64,000 nucleotides of DNA from Thiotrichaceae bacterium (GCA_011391085.1 JAABRD010000001.1:62001-126000), one strand, 5' to 3'. Positions 1 to 9,620 are shown, counted from the first letter of the stretch. Numbers and translations: made by a program. Notes: generated by a model from the sequence alone, not told the origin.

Positions 1-50
1 GGGTTAGCGTAGGACGCACCCTACCCATTGCGCTTAACTTAACGGCATTG

Positions 51-133
51 CACCGGCTAAAGCCTCTAATCCACCGATTCACCGGCTAAAGCCTCTAGTC
101 CAACGATTCACCGGCTAAAGCCTCTAATCCACC
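51..133. repeat. 29-bp tandem repeat, about 2.8 copies
   Basis: The unit begins CACCGGCTAAAGCCTCTA and recurs at 51, 80 and 109 with one or two changes per copy. It is built from the GGCTAAAGCCTC half-palindrome that recurs in many gaps of this window. No coding capacity is seen. Confidence 0.8.
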
Positions 134-144
134 AGCGAAAGCCT

Positions 145-291
145 CAATGCTATTAAGTTAAGGTACGGTGGAGTGGAGGCGTTAGCCGGCCGGCGGTAGG
201 CGCCCCGCAATTTGAGTGAGGGGGTGATGCCTACGGCCGGCCGGCTAAAGCCTCCACTCCACCGGAGTTTTCCTTAACTTAATGGCATTGC
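145..291. repeat. Family E palindromic element
   Basis: The left end carries CAATGCTATTAAGTTAAGG and the right end its near-complement. The inside holds a second palindrome (GGCGTTAGCCGGCCGGC against GCCGGCCGGCTAAAGCC). Near-copies lie at 50959-51105 and 55781-56007. The element is flanked by GCGAAAGCCTC and GCTAAAGCCTC, which could be an imperfect target duplication or just neighbouring copies of a common repeat. The remaining 292-570 holds no gene; I see only AT-rich leader sequence before the ATPase. Confidence 0.7.
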
Positions 292-570
292 GGCTAAAGC
301 CTCTAGTTCAACGCTTTTTTGTAGCTACTACAATGCTTTTCTGTGGTTGGTAATGATGAACCGTTTGAACTGTGATAGATGTGATAAATTAGTGAATATT
401 TGTGAACAAATCAAACCCTCCCAAAGTAACCTCAGATAAAAAAATCGCAACTGGAGTGATTGACTTTTTAAAAGAACTTACTATATAATCTTGCTAACTT
501 TCAGAAGTTCAAAGCGACGCTTTTGACTCCTAGTCCGGTCACTACCTAAAATTACGGAAATTAAATTCAA

Positions 571-2646
571 ATGTTACTAGATTTAGGCATCTTATTAGCA
601 AGTTATGTGAGTGTGAGAGTATTTGAAAAATACCGGGACACACGTAAGGGTCCCTCCACGGCCCTGGTCAATCCGTTGCCACCGACTCCACTCGTGGAAT
701 CGCAGACCGAGGATCCAACGGCAGTGGCGATTAGAAAACAAGAACATTATGTCAAATTGAGTACCCTAAATATCGGCATCGCAACGGTTCGACAATTTAT
801 TTATCCGCAAGCCGCTTTGCTGAACATCGCCCTCTATACCTATCTTACCATACCTACTTTTAGACGGGCCGAAGAAGCCCTTCTGGAAAGAAATCAAGTG
901 AACGGATATGTATTGGACGTACTGTCAATCTCTCTCACTCCTCTCATTGGACAGTATTTTGCGGGGTCAGTCGGTGCCTGGCTACATCATCAAGGACGCA
1001 AAATAACCATTAAAACTCAAGACCACTCTCTCAAAGTCATTGCCCATGCGTTTGAACAGCAACCACGGCAGGTTTGGAGGATTCAAGACGGAGTCGAAAT
1101 GGAGGTGCCATTAGCCAGCATTCAGGTGAATGACATTGTCGTTGTCAATGCGTGTGAAGTGGTGCCAGTCGATGGTTGCATCACGGAAGGGGCCGCCATG
1201 ATTGACCAACATGCTTTAACTGGTGAATCGCAATTGGCCGAAAAGATGGTAGGTGATGAAGTGTTTGCTTCCACCGCTGTCGTCAATGGCAGAATTTTAG
1301 TCCGGGTGAAACATACCGGCCAAGATACCACGATTGCTAAAATTGGTCAAATCTTAACTCATTCAACCCAGTTTAAAACTCATTTCCAAACGAAAAGCGA
1401 AGATTGGGCCGATAAGGCGGCTGTACCCTTGTTAGTCAGTAGTGTGTTAGTCTCTCCAGTCTTAGGAGTGGTTGGTACTATAGGAGTTTTATATTGCAAC
1501 ATCAGTGGACCTCTCCGACTGACAGGTTCCCTTGGCACCCTCAATCATATCAGTTTAGCGTCCTATCAAGGTATTCTGATTAAAGATGGACGGGCAATTG
1601 AATTTTTGAAACAGGTGGACACGGTCATCTTTGATAAAACTGGGACGTTGACCACGGAACAACCGGCCGTGGGACAAGTTATTACTTGTAGCAATTATCC
1701 TGCGGAGGAGATTTTAAAATATGCAGCCGCGGCTGAATGTAAGCTAAATCATCCCGTGGCCAAAGCCATTGTCAAACAAGCGATGGCCATGAATCTTATC
1801 TTACCAGAGATAGAGGACTCTAAATATCAAATGGGATTTGGCGTCTCGGTTCAGGTTGACCATCTCGTTATCAAAGTCGGTAGTTCTCGTTTTATGAAAC
1901 AGGAAGACATCCCTTTGCCAGATTCAATAAAACAGGCACAAACAGATGCCCATCGGGAAGGTCATTCGTTGGTCCTCGTGGCCATTAACGACCAAGTCAG
2001 TGGTGCGATTGAAATACAAGCCACGGTGCGACCTGAAGTGAAAACCGTGATTGATTATTTACGGCACCGCGGCATTCAGCAGATTGCCATTGTGTCTGGT
2101 GACCACCGGCAACCGACTAAGAAGCTGGCTAAGTCTTTAGGAATAGCCAATTATTTTTATGATGTTCTCCCAAAAGACAAGGCTGAAATTGTGGAGCAAC
2201 TGCAACAGGAAGGGAGGACGGTATGTTTCATTGGAGATGGCATCAACGATGCGATTGCGTTGCGAAAAGCCAATATTTCCATCTCCTTACGGGGCGCCTC
2301 CACCGTTGCCACCGATATGGCCCAAGTGGTCTTGATGGATGGTAGTCTGTCACATTTGCCAGAATTGTTTGAACTGGCAGACAGTCTGGAAGCCAATTTG
2401 AAGAAGACGTTGTTCACTCTGATGGTGCCAGGTGTTCTCAATCTCAGTGGCATGTTTCTCTTCCACCTGGGGCTGCTGGGCGTCATTGTTATTAGTAATA
2501 CGGGCGTGGCACTGGGGATTGTGAATGCCATGTCGCCTCTGAAAAAACTCCAAATCGAACCAAACCAGTTAACCGTCGAACCCCATTTAACTGTCGAATC
2601 TCAACCAAAGGAAACAGAAAATAAACACCTCCAACTTTCATCCTAA
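571..2646 (+). CDS. P1B-like P-type ATPase lacking the CPC metal motif
   Basis: Probably a membrane ATP-driven cation pump of the heavy-metal P-type family. The 691-residue protein shows the actuator motif TGES (217-220), the phosphorylation motif DKTGTLT with acceptor Asp355, the P1B-specific HP dipeptide (394-395) and the hinge motif GDGIND (555-560). Membrane segments lie near 80-135, 285-325 and 605-650. Where classical heavy-metal pumps have CPC, SPC or CPH in the membrane, this protein reads SGPLRLTG (312-319), so the usual membrane Cys ligands are absent. There is also no N-terminal CXXC metal-binding domain. The C-terminal tail after the last helix is Glu/Pro-rich. No metal chaperone or regulator lies beside it, so the substrate is unknown. 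Family placement is firm; the transported ion is not. Confidence 0.87.
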   Translation: MLLDLGILLASYVSVRVFEKYRDTRKGPSTALVNPLPPTPLVESQTEDPTAVAIRKQEHYVKLSTLNIGIATVRQFIYPQAALLNIALYTYLTIPTFRRAEEALLERNQVNGYVLDVLSISLTPLIGQYFAGSVGAWLHHQGRKITIKTQDHSLKVIAHAFEQQPRQVWRIQDGVEMEVPLASIQVNDIVVVNACEVVPVDGCITEGAAMIDQHALTGESQLAEKMVGDEVFASTAVVNGRILVRVKHTGQDTTIAKIGQILTHSTQFKTHFQTKSEDWADKAAVPLLVSSVLVSPVLGVVGTIGVLYCNISGPLRLTGSLGTLNHISLASYQGILIKDGRAIEFLKQVDTVIFDKTGTLTTEQPAVGQVITCSNYPAEEILKYAAAAECKLNHPVAKAIVKQAMAMNLILPEIEDSKYQMGFGVSVQVDHLVIKVGSSRFMKQEDIPLPDSIKQAQTDAHREGHSLVLVAINDQVSGAIEIQATVRPEVKTVIDYLRHRGIQQIAIVSGDHRQPTKKLAKSLGIANYFYDVLPKDKAEIVEQLQQEGRTVCFIGDGINDAIALRKANISISLRGASTVATDMAQVVLMDGSLSHLPELFELADSLEANLKKTLFTLMVPGVLNLSGMFLFHLGLLGVIVISNTGVALGIVNAMSPLKKLQIEPNQLTVEPHLTVESQPKETENKHLQLSS

Positions 2647-2697
2647 CATTAACTAAAACCAGGAGTGTACCTGTGCATAACAAACCTGGTATTTCAT

Positions 2698-2773
2698 GTA
2701 GGGTGGATTAAGCGTAGCGTATCCACCAGTTGTTCGAAATATTGGTGGATACGCTACGCTTAATCCACCCTAC
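2698..2773. repeat. Palindrome of the GTAGGGTGGATTAAGCG type
   Basis: Two arms of about 31 bp, 2698-2728 and 2743-2773, form an almost perfect inverted repeat around a 14-bp loop. The same module sits at 5169-5244 and, shortened, at 17800-17838. It lies just downstream of the ATPase gene and could fold as a transcript-end hairpin. Confidence 0.85.
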
Positions 2774-2784
2774 AGAACTAAAGC

Positions 2785-2815
2785 CAGGAGTCCAAAGCGA
2801 CGCTTTGAACTCCTG
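2785..2815. repeat. Family G palindrome
   Basis: CAGGAGTCCAAAGCG is followed by its near-complement. This short hairpin sequence recurs at the 3' sides of many genes in the window. It lies 29 bp before egtB. Confidence 0.7.
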
Positions 2816-2843
2816 AATCAATCTTAACCAAAGGAAACCACAA

Positions 2844-4151
2844 ATGACAACCCAACACCCTAACACCAACCCTCAAACCGTGAATTTCACTCGCCAGGTA
2901 GCCCTCCAGCAATTCCGCACTGTGCGCCAAGATAGCGAAACTATTTGTTCTCCTCTGCAAGTGGAAGATTACGTGATTCAAACCACTCCGGAAGCGAGTC
3001 CCGCAAAGTGGCATTTGGCCCATGTGACCTGGTTCTACGAAACTCTCATTTTGACCGAATTTTCGCCCCATTACCAACCCTTTCACCCCCAGTTTCGTTA
3101 CCTATTTAACTCCTACTATGAACAAGTTGGGAAATTTTTCCCACGTCCTCAACGGGGTCTGTTATCTCGTCCCACGGTGGCCGAAGTCTATCGGTATCGC
3201 GCCTATGTAGATGAAAACATGACACAACTGATTGAGACCGCCAAAGACGAAGACTGGCCCACCATCGCCCATCGCCTCCTCATTGGCTTGCATCACGAAC
3301 AACAGCATCAAGAATTACTCTTCACTGACATCAAATACAACCTGGCATTTAACCCCTTACGTCCCCCCTATCGGGAAGACTTGCCCACGTTACCCAGTCG
3401 TTCTGCACCCGCCTTACAATGGCTAGAATATCCGGGTGGTTTAGATAACCTCGGTTATGCGGGAGAAGGGTTTGCCTACGACAATGAATCTCCCCGCCAC
3501 CAAGTTCTCCTCTCCCCATTTCGGCTGGCATCACGACTGGTCACCAATGGCGAATATTTAGAATTTATGGAAGCTGGTGGCTACCAACGTCCAGAATTGT
3601 GGTTATCCGACGGTTGGAGTACCATCCATAAACAGGGGTGGCAGGCACCCTTGTATTGGGAAAAAATCGAAGGACAATGGTGGCAAATGACGCTGGGGGG
3701 AATGCGTCCCCTTCGAACTGAAGAACCGGTCTGTCATGTCAGCTTTTATGAAGCAAATGCGTTTGCCACCTGGAAAGACAAACGGTTGCCCAGCGAAGCC
3801 GAATGGGAAGTCGCCGCCCGGCCCTTGCCCATGACCGGGAATTTACAAGCCCGTGGCTTCTTACACCCCATCGTTGCCACTGGTCAGGAGAACGAATTAT
3901 TACAGATGTACGGTGACGTTTGGGAATGGACCCATTCTCCTTACACACCTTACCCTGGGTATCGGCCAGCCGCCGGTGCAATCGGTGAATATAACGGTAA
4001 GTTTATGTGCAACCAATTCGTCTTGCGCGGCGGTTCCTGTGTCACTCCAGCCAATCATATTCGCCCCACGTACCGTAACTTTTTCTATCCGCATGAACGT
4101 TGGCAGTTCAAAGGATTTCGGCTGGCGGAGGACCTCCATGAACACTGCTAA
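2844..4151 (+). CDS. egtB: Ergothioneine biosynthesis protein EgtB (hercynine-cysteine sulfoxide synthase)
   Basis: A nonheme iron enzyme that uses oxygen to join hercynine to a thiol (cysteine or gamma-glutamylcysteine), forming the C-S bond of ergothioneine in the cytoplasm. The 435-residue length is normal. The N-terminal DinB_2 domain carries the iron-site histidines: HLAHVTW at 57-63 and HHEQQHQE at 150-157. The C-terminal half is an FGE-sulfatase fold, ending in RGGSCVTP and a GFRLAED tail typical of the family. Its stop codon overlaps the start of egtD by 14 nt, so the two are translated as one unit. No egtC or egtE is seen nearby, as in many bacteria that use cysteine directly or recruit an unlinked lyase. 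Confidence 0.95.
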   Translation: MTTQHPNTNPQTVNFTRQVALQQFRTVRQDSETICSPLQVEDYVIQTTPEASPAKWHLAHVTWFYETLILTEFSPHYQPFHPQFRYLFNSYYEQVGKFFPRPQRGLLSRPTVAEVYRYRAYVDENMTQLIETAKDEDWPTIAHRLLIGLHHEQQHQELLFTDIKYNLAFNPLRPPYREDLPTLPSRSAPALQWLEYPGGLDNLGYAGEGFAYDNESPRHQVLLSPFRLASRLVTNGEYLEFMEAGGYQRPELWLSDGWSTIHKQGWQAPLYWEKIEGQWWQMTLGGMRPLRTEEPVCHVSFYEANAFATWKDKRLPSEAEWEVAARPLPMTGNLQARGFLHPIVATGQENELLQMYGDVWEWTHSPYTPYPGYRPAAGAIGEYNGKFMCNQFVLRGGSCVTPANHIRPTYRNFFYPHERWQFKGFRLAEDLHEHC

Positions 4152-5124
4152 TCACATCCATTTTTATAACTTACATCCCACTCTAGCAGATTTCAAAGCG
4201 GAAGTGTGCCACGGTCTGTCGGTTTATCCCAAAACGATTCCACCGAAATTTTTCTATGACCAATCTGGTTCTCAACTGTTTGATGACATTACGGAATTGC
4301 CAGAATATTATCCCACTCGTACCGAAATAGGGATTCTCCATGAACATGGTGAAGAAATGGCGAGGCTGTTGGGAAAAGGCTGTTGGTTATGGGAATTGGG
4401 AAGTGGTAGTAGTAAAAAAATCCGTGTGCTACTCGATTCCCTGCAACCGTCCACTTACTTACCCATTGACATTTCTAAAGAACATCTGTTACATTCGGTC
4501 CAGACCCTGGCCATCGACCATCCTGACCTAGAGATTCATGCGATTTGTGCCGACTACTCAAGTGACTTTCAGTTACCCCGTGGTTGCATTCCCACGCAGA
4601 CGTCTGGGAACGAGATAAACCGAGTGGCGTTCTTCCCGGGTTCCAGTATTGGCAATTTTGAACCGTCTCAAGCACAAGAGTTGTTGCAACGGGTGGCGCA
4701 TCTCTTGAGGCCAACCGGCGCGTTACTGATTGGGGTCGATTTGAAAAAGGACCCGGCCTGTCTTCATGTTGCTTACAACGATGCCCAAGGCGTTACGGCC
4801 GCCTTCAATCTCAATTTGTTGACGCGCATCAACCGAGAATTACAGGCTGATTTCAACCTCACCCAATTTGAACATCAGGCTTTTTATAACGACCAACTGG
4901 GTCGCATAGAGATGCACTTGGTGAGTAAAACGTCGCAAGAAGTTCAAGTCGATGGGCAACGATTTGTGTTTGCCGAAGGGGAGAATATTCATACCGAAAA
5001 TTCATACAAGTACACTGTTGAACAATTTCATGCAATTGCAACTCGTGCGAATTTCGAACCTGTACGAGTTTGGACTGACCCGGCGCGATTATTTAGTGTT
5101 CACTACTTGCGAGTCAAGTCGTGA
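4138..5124 (+). CDS. egtD: L-histidine N-alpha-methyltransferase EgtD
   Basis: Trimethylates histidine to hercynine with S-adenosylmethionine, the first step of ergothioneine synthesis. I start it at 4138, inside the end of egtB, because a strong GGAGGA Shine-Dalgarno sequence stands about 8 nt upstream and the resulting 328-residue protein opens with the family-like MNTANHIHFYNLHPT. The SAM-binding segment WELGSGSSKKI lies near residue 80, and FFPGSSIGNFEP and GVDLKKDP are EgtD hallmarks. A longer reading frame runs upstream through egtB but does not resemble the family. The gene ends 3 nt before a family A palindrome, which probably closes the operon. Confidence 0.95.
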   Translation: MNTANHIHFYNLHPTLADFKAEVCHGLSVYPKTIPPKFFYDQSGSQLFDDITELPEYYPTRTEIGILHEHGEEMARLLGKGCWLWELGSGSSKKIRVLLDSLQPSTYLPIDISKEHLLHSVQTLAIDHPDLEIHAICADYSSDFQLPRGCIPTQTSGNEINRVAFFPGSSIGNFEPSQAQELLQRVAHLLRPTGALLIGVDLKKDPACLHVAYNDAQGVTAAFNLNLLTRINRELQADFNLTQFEHQAFYNDQLGRIEMHLVSKTSQEVQVDGQRFVFAEGENIHTENSYKYTVEQFHAIATRANFEPVRVWTDPARLFSVHYLRVKS

Positions 5125-5126
5125 GG

Positions 5127-5287
5127 TATAGTGATATTCCTCCGTTTTTGTACCTTCTCGGTTTCCCTGTAGGGTGGATTAAGCGAAGCGTATCCACCAA
5201 ATTCTATAACCCGTGGTGGATACGCTTCGCTTAATCCACCCTACATTTTAAATCAAAATGGTACAAAGGTGAAAGAATATTACTATA
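5127..5287. repeat. Family A element carrying a GTAGGGTGGATT core
   Basis: The ends are TATAGTGATATTCC and GAATATTACTATA, with inner GTACC/GGTAC complements. The core (5169-5244) is the GTAGGGTGGATTAAGCG palindrome. This is one palindrome placed inside another. It immediately follows the egtD stop codon. Confidence 0.8.
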
Positions 5288-5310
5288 CCAGGTTTGTCAG
5301 GTACAGGTAC

Positions 5311-6252
5311 TTACTTCTTCATCTTTTTCACTTTTGGAAGATTTCCCTTAAAAGTGTCCAAGTCCTGACAATGCAGGGATTGGCGGAACAGTTGTTTCAA
5401 TACGTCTGGTTGGGCGATAGCCCGAATTTGATTGGACAGTCGCTTGGGAACCTGGCCAAAACGTTCACTGAGGGCTTCTAACAGAAATTCTTGGCCTTTT
5501 TCCAACACCGCTTCTTGGCGGGCTTCTTGGCGGGCTTCTTGGCGAACTTGCTGCATGAATTGCTGGACCGCCAGGGACTTACTTAAATCGAAATTGAACA
5601 TGGTGCGAACCTCCTGATAACTGATTTGACGAAATTGATTAAGTATAAATAAGCCTAGCGCATTTGACGCTACACGTTGTTCAGACGGCGGATAGAACTG
5701 GGTCACTTGTTGTTGCCACTGTGCCCCTTTCGCGAGTAACGTGGCTTTGGGCGTTTTGGCAGACACCGTAAAGGGGGCTAATACGACTAACCTGGGATCC
5801 ACTTGGACCAGTTTCGCTTCGGTGTATTTGGTTAACACGAGTTCCTGTATACAAGTGGTTAATTGACAGGTTTTCTGGTCGGTTGACAACGACAGTGGCA
5901 ACGCAACTTGTTGATATTTAAGGTCGGTATAGACAATGCAAATTCGTATGGGTCCCTTGAATTGTTCAAAGGCACATCCCCAACACGCTTCGGCGACGGC
6001 GCGGTAGCGAATAAAGAGGTCTTCATAGCCTTGAAATTCCATGAAAAAGCGTCCTTGGGAACTGGCCAAGGAGGAGATTCCTTGAATATCCGGTTGCAAT
6101 TTCTTTTCTTTCAAGACGGTAGCATGAAAATGATAGCTGGCGGCTTCTTGGTCCGACAGACCAAAGAGTTTTAACAAACTCTTGCCACTGACCGTCATAA
6201 ATTGCCAGAAGGCTTCGTCGGTACCCAATTGGGTTGGTTTTGTGGGATTCAT
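5311..6252 (-). CDS. Rpn/DUF2887-type PD-(D/E)XK nuclease-like protein
   Basis: Resembles the Rpn family of recombination-promoting nucleases (DUF2887 branch), whose members are plentiful in genomes rich in repeats. The likely active-site pattern of a PD-(D/E)XK fold is seen in LQPDIQGI followed by FFMEFQGYEDLFIRYR. The C-terminal part has the RQEARQEARQEA stretch and QFGQVP-like region usual for these proteins; at the DNA level the first is a short direct repeat around 5517-5560. I start at 6252 (MNPTKPTQLGTDEAF), which is the family's usual opening; an upstream in-frame Met is less likely. The protein is 313 residues. It stands alone, between repeat elements on both sides. A role in rearranging the surrounding repeats is only a guess. 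Confidence 0.75.
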   Translation of the reverse strand: MNPTKPTQLGTDEAFWQFMTVSGKSLLKLFGLSDQEAASYHFHATVLKEKKLQPDIQGISSLASSQGRFFMEFQGYEDLFIRYRAVAEACWGCAFEQFKGPIRICIVYTDLKYQQVALPLSLSTDQKTCQLTTCIQELVLTKYTEAKLVQVDPRLVVLAPFTVSAKTPKATLLAKGAQWQQQVTQFYPPSEQRVASNALGLFILNQFRQISYQEVRTMFNFDLSKSLAVQQFMQQVRQEARQEARQEAVLEKGQEFLLEALSERFGQVPKRLSNQIRAIAQPDVLKQLFRQSLHCQDLDTFKGNLPKVKKMKK

Positions 6253-6321
6253 AGATAAAAGTAATTTTAAGCAAATGATCTTAGTTTCGTGGACAAGTGT
6301 CAAGAGAGAATTGTCAAGAAG

Positions 6322-6390
6322 TATGGTAATATTTCTGCAAATTTATACGATTCCTTCAGATGTGTATAAACTTATAGGAATATTACTATA
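6322..6390. repeat. Minimal family A element
   Basis: TATGGTAATATT and GGAATATTACTATA form the ends of a 69-bp palindrome with no inner module. It may be the unloaded form of the elements at 5127, 33360, 37167, 42307 and 49608. A family G palindrome follows at about 6399-6427. Confidence 0.7.
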
Positions 6391-6431
6391 TCATATCCAG
6401 CAGTCCAAAGCAAAGCTTTGGACTCCTGGAC

Positions 6432-7949
6432 TCAATGCTTCGAGAAATGGGTATCAAAAAAATGAGTTTGCCCTTCTACACTGCCAATCTGCAACAGGCG
6501 AATTTGCCACTCCGCAATCCGTTGGTAATTCAGATAACGAGTATTGACGGAAGGTGTCCACAGTCCACCAAAAATACTGGGATCCTCAAATTGCAGTAAT
6601 CCCGACTGATGTAACTCGGTCCATTGTGGAGTCCCTGGGATGGGAAAAATGGCAAACGGGGCAACTTGAAATCGCAGAGATGGATTAATCGCTAACAGGT
6701 CGGCATACAGTGTCAGGATGGCTTCCTCAAGGCGTAAGAGACTCTCTTTATTCTCATCGGCAAAGCCAATGATGACGCCATACGTGAGATTGGGGACGCC
6801 TGTTCTAACGATAGCTTTGACAACTTCACAATGTTCTTGCCAAGGCAACAATTTTTTATAATTTTCGCGCCCAAACACGGGACGTTCGGCCGGGATATAA
6901 GCATGAAAACAACCGACTTTGCCATCCCAACCCCAGAGGGCCGCAATCAACTCCTCGTCGGGAGTGAGATCAGGGGTGCCTCGATTGATTCCACGTCCTA
7001 AAGTGACTTTCTTCAGTTCCAACCCATTTGGCCAGAGAATGGCTATCCCTAACTCTCGGATACCTTTCATAATCTGGAGAATGTCAGCACGTCCACCAGG
7101 TTTGAGAATCCGGGCCAAAAATTGGTCTGAAGAACCAATCACGGCACCTGCCCCTGCATCTTTCTGTGCCGCAAACCATTGTAACGCCCGTGCCGGTGAC
7201 ATGGCACGATACCCCAAACGATATTGAGGTGTCTGGCAAAAATCACATTGTCGATCACAACCGATGTCAGTAAACACCGAACCAATGGGTAACAACGTGT
7301 CGGGAAATTCAAAACTCCAATATTCGGTGCCCAGACACTGTTTGACGACCGCAGGTTCTGGGAGTGCCCACAGTTCAGGGCCGAAGGGCCGGCCACGCCG
7401 TGGCAGTGGCTTACCGTCAGCCAACATCACTTCCGACAGTTCTTCTCTGGGAGTGTTTCCTAACACATAATCGAGGATGGGACCATTGGCAGCCCCCGAT
7501 TGGTCTAAAACCACCGCGGTGGCACCGGCCTTGAGATAAAAATGCGGTTCTGCAAACGCATCCGAACCGCCGATGACGACGGGTCTCCCTTGACTAGCCA
7601 GGTGCTGAATCGTCATCGCCACCACTTCGCGGTATTGAGAAAAATTACTGGTCACTCCCCAAACGTCGTAGGCTTGCGGGTCGAGGTTGGTAATCCGGTT
7701 ACCTAAGTACACTTTGGTGAGTTCATCTCCTCCCCAAATGACTTTCCCGTATTCTACTTGGTCATTCCCACTTTTGAGATTGACCAGTTGGGCATCAAAT
7801 CCTTTTGCTTGTAAATCCGCCAGCAAGACTTGTTTGCTAATTAAAGCACTGCCTTTCCGGCCGGAGGCCCGGTTTTTACCTTCCGAATCGAAGAGTCCGA
7901 GTTCTGGTAATTCGACTAATCCAACGGTCGGTGTTTTGAGTTGAGACAT
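6432..7949 (-). CDS. B12-binding-domain radical SAM protein, copy 1
   Basis: Predicted [4Fe-4S]/SAM radical enzyme of 505 residues. The first 190 residues look like a cobalamin-binding Rossmann fold: a GGDELTKVYLGNRI region, then VIGGSDAFAEPHFYL. The radical SAM core has CDRQCDFC (Cys231, Cys235, Cys238), the CX3CX2C cluster motif. The start MSQLKTPTVGLVELPELG at 7949 is chosen because sequence above it is the repeat-derived flank shared with copy 2. It is about 96% identical by eye to the protein at 8112-9620 and carries three extra residues (FEFPD region, about 213-217). The substrate is unknown. A MurL-like protein follows upstream on the same strand beyond copy 2. Confidence 0.85.
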   Translation of the reverse strand: MSQLKTPTVGLVELPELGLFDSEGKNRASGRKGSALISKQVLLADLQAKGFDAQLVNLKSGNDQVEYGKVIWGGDELTKVYLGNRITNLDPQAYDVWGVTSNFSQYREVVAMTIQHLASQGRPVVIGGSDAFAEPHFYLKAGATAVVLDQSGAANGPILDYVLGNTPREELSEVMLADGKPLPRRGRPFGPELWALPEPAVVKQCLGTEYWSFEFPDTLLPIGSVFTDIGCDRQCDFCQTPQYRLGYRAMSPARALQWFAAQKDAGAGAVIGSSDQFLARILKPGGRADILQIMKGIRELGIAILWPNGLELKKVTLGRGINRGTPDLTPDEELIAALWGWDGKVGCFHAYIPAERPVFGRENYKKLLPWQEHCEVVKAIVRTGVPNLTYGVIIGFADENKESLLRLEEAILTLYADLLAINPSLRFQVAPFAIFPIPGTPQWTELHQSGLLQFEDPSIFGGLWTPSVNTRYLNYQRIAEWQIRLLQIGSVEGQTHFFDTHFSKH

Positions 7950-8007
7950 AAAAGTTTTCCTATGTTGATTACTAAGTTGGTAGGGTGCGTGCCTCAGCAC
8001 CATTTTG

Positions 8008-8106
8008 GGTAGTGAGGCAATGTGGGTGAGAGGATGTTTTAAAAGCTCCTTTTCAGGCTAAGGGTAAGGGCGTCGTTATACCAGAAAATTTCTGCTTCAC
8101 TACTTA
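8008..8106. repeat. Truncated family B and family H ends between the duplicated genes
   Basis: From 8008 the sequence GGTAGTGAGGCAATGTGGGT matches the left end of the family B element at 9679, then diverges near 8030. From about 8061 to 8106 it matches one end of the family H element found at 51271. This is the junction of the tandem gene duplication. Confidence 0.65.
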
Positions 8107-8111
8107 TCAAT

Positions 8112-9620
8112 TCAACGCTTCGAGAAATGGGTATCCAAAAAATGAGTTTGCCCCTCCACACTACCAATCTGCAACAGGCGAATTTGCCACTCCGCAATCC
8201 GTTGGTAATTCAGATAACGAGTATTGACGGAAGGTGTCCACAGTCCACCAAAAATACTGGGATCCTCAAATTGCAGTAATCCCGACTGATGTAACTCGGT
8301 CCATTGTGGAGTCCCTGGGATGGGAAAAATGGCACACGGGGAGACTTGAAATCGCAAAGATGGATTAATTGCTAACAAGTCGGTATACAGGGTCAAGATG
8401 GCTTCCTCAAGGCGTAAGAGACTCTCTTCATTCTCATCAGCAAAGCCAATGATGACACCATACGTGAGATTGGGGACGCCAGTTCTAACGATGGCTTTGA
8501 CAACTTCACAATGTTCTTGCCAAGGCAACAATTTTTTATAATTTTCGCGTCCAAACACGGGACGTTCGGCTGGGATATAAGCATGAAAGCAACCGACTTT
8601 GCCATCCCAACCCCAGAGGGCCGTAATCAACTCCTCGTCGGGAGTGAGATCAGGGGTACCGCGGTTGATTCCACGTCCTAAAGTGACTTTCTTGAGTTCC
8701 AACCCATTTGGCCAGAGAATGGCTATCCCTAACTCTCGGATACCTTTCATGATCTGGAGAATGTCAGCACGTCCACCTGGTTTGAGAATCCGGGCCAAAA
8801 ATTGGTCAGCAGAATTAATCACGGCCCCTGCCCCAGCATCTTTTTGGGCCGCAAACCATTGTAACGCCCGTGCCGGTGACATGGCACGATACCCCAAACG
8901 ATATTGAGGTGTCTGGCAAAAATCACATTGTCGATCACAACCAATATCAGTAGAGACAGAACCAATGGGTAACAACGTGTCAAAACCCCAATATTCGGTG
9001 CCCAGACACTGTTTGACGACCGCAGGTTCTGGGAGTGCCCACAGTTCAGGACCGAAGGGCCGGCCACGCCGTGGCAGTGGCTTACCGTCAGCCAACATCA
9101 CTTCCGACAGTTCTTCTCTGGGAGTGTTTCCTAACACATAATCGAGGATGGGACCATTGGCAGCCCCTGATTGATCTAAAACCACCGCGGTGGCACCGGC
9201 CTTGAGATAAAAATGCGGTTCTGCAAACGCATCTGAACCACCGATGACAACGGGGCTTCCTTGACTGGCTAGGTGCTGAATTGTCATCGCTGCCACTTCA
9301 CGATGTTGAGAAAAGTTATTGGTCACTCCCCACACATCGTAAGCTTGCGGATCGAGGTCGGTAATCCGGTTACCTAAGTACACTTTAGTGAGTTCATCTC
9401 CTCCCCAAATGACCTTTCCATATTCTACTTCGTCATTCCCACTTTTGAGATTGACCAGTTGGGCATCAAATCCTTTCGCTTGTAAATCCGCCAGCAAGAC
9501 TTGTTTGCTAATTAACGCACTACCTTTACGGACGGAGGCCCAGTTTTTACCTTCCGAATCGAAGAGTCCGAGTTCTGGTAATTCGACTAATCCAACGGTC
9601 GGTGTTTTGAGTTGAGACAT
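8112..9620 (-). CDS. B12-binding-domain radical SAM protein, copy 2
   Basis: A 502-residue near-duplicate of the protein at 6432-7949. The cluster motif CDRQCDFC lies at Cys228, Cys232 and Cys235. Roughly 19 substitutions and one 3-residue deletion separate the copies; they are scattered, and both frames are intact, which points to a fairly recent tandem duplication with both genes still under constraint. I start at 9620. A longer reading frame to 9839 adds only SLTPGPSPRGRG-like residues encoded by the palindromic repeat upstream, so that extension is not real protein. About 270 nt separate it from the MurL-like gene upstream, filled by nested repeats, so shared transcription is uncertain. 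Confidence 0.85.
   Translation of the reverse strand: MSQLKTPTVGLVELPELGLFDSEGKNWASVRKGSALISKQVLLADLQAKGFDAQLVNLKSGNDEVEYGKVIWGGDELTKVYLGNRITDLDPQAYDVWGVTNNFSQHREVAAMTIQHLASQGSPVVIGGSDAFAEPHFYLKAGATAVVLDQSGAANGPILDYVLGNTPREELSEVMLADGKPLPRRGRPFGPELWALPEPAVVKQCLGTEYWGFDTLLPIGSVSTDIGCDRQCDFCQTPQYRLGYRAMSPARALQWFAAQKDAGAGAVINSADQFLARILKPGGRADILQIMKGIRELGIAILWPNGLELKKVTLGRGINRGTPDLTPDEELITALWGWDGKVGCFHAYIPAERPVFGRENYKKLLPWQEHCEVVKAIVRTGVPNLTYGVIIGFADENEESLLRLEEAILTLYTDLLAINPSLRFQVSPCAIFPIPGTPQWTELHQSGLLQFEDPSIFGGLWTPSVNTRYLNYQRIAEWQIRLLQIGSVEGQTHFLDTHFSKR

Noticed and set aside
2157-2531. 124-residue antisense protein opposite the P-type ATPase
   Set aside because: It overlaps the invariant GDGIND region of the ATPase and shows no motif of its own.
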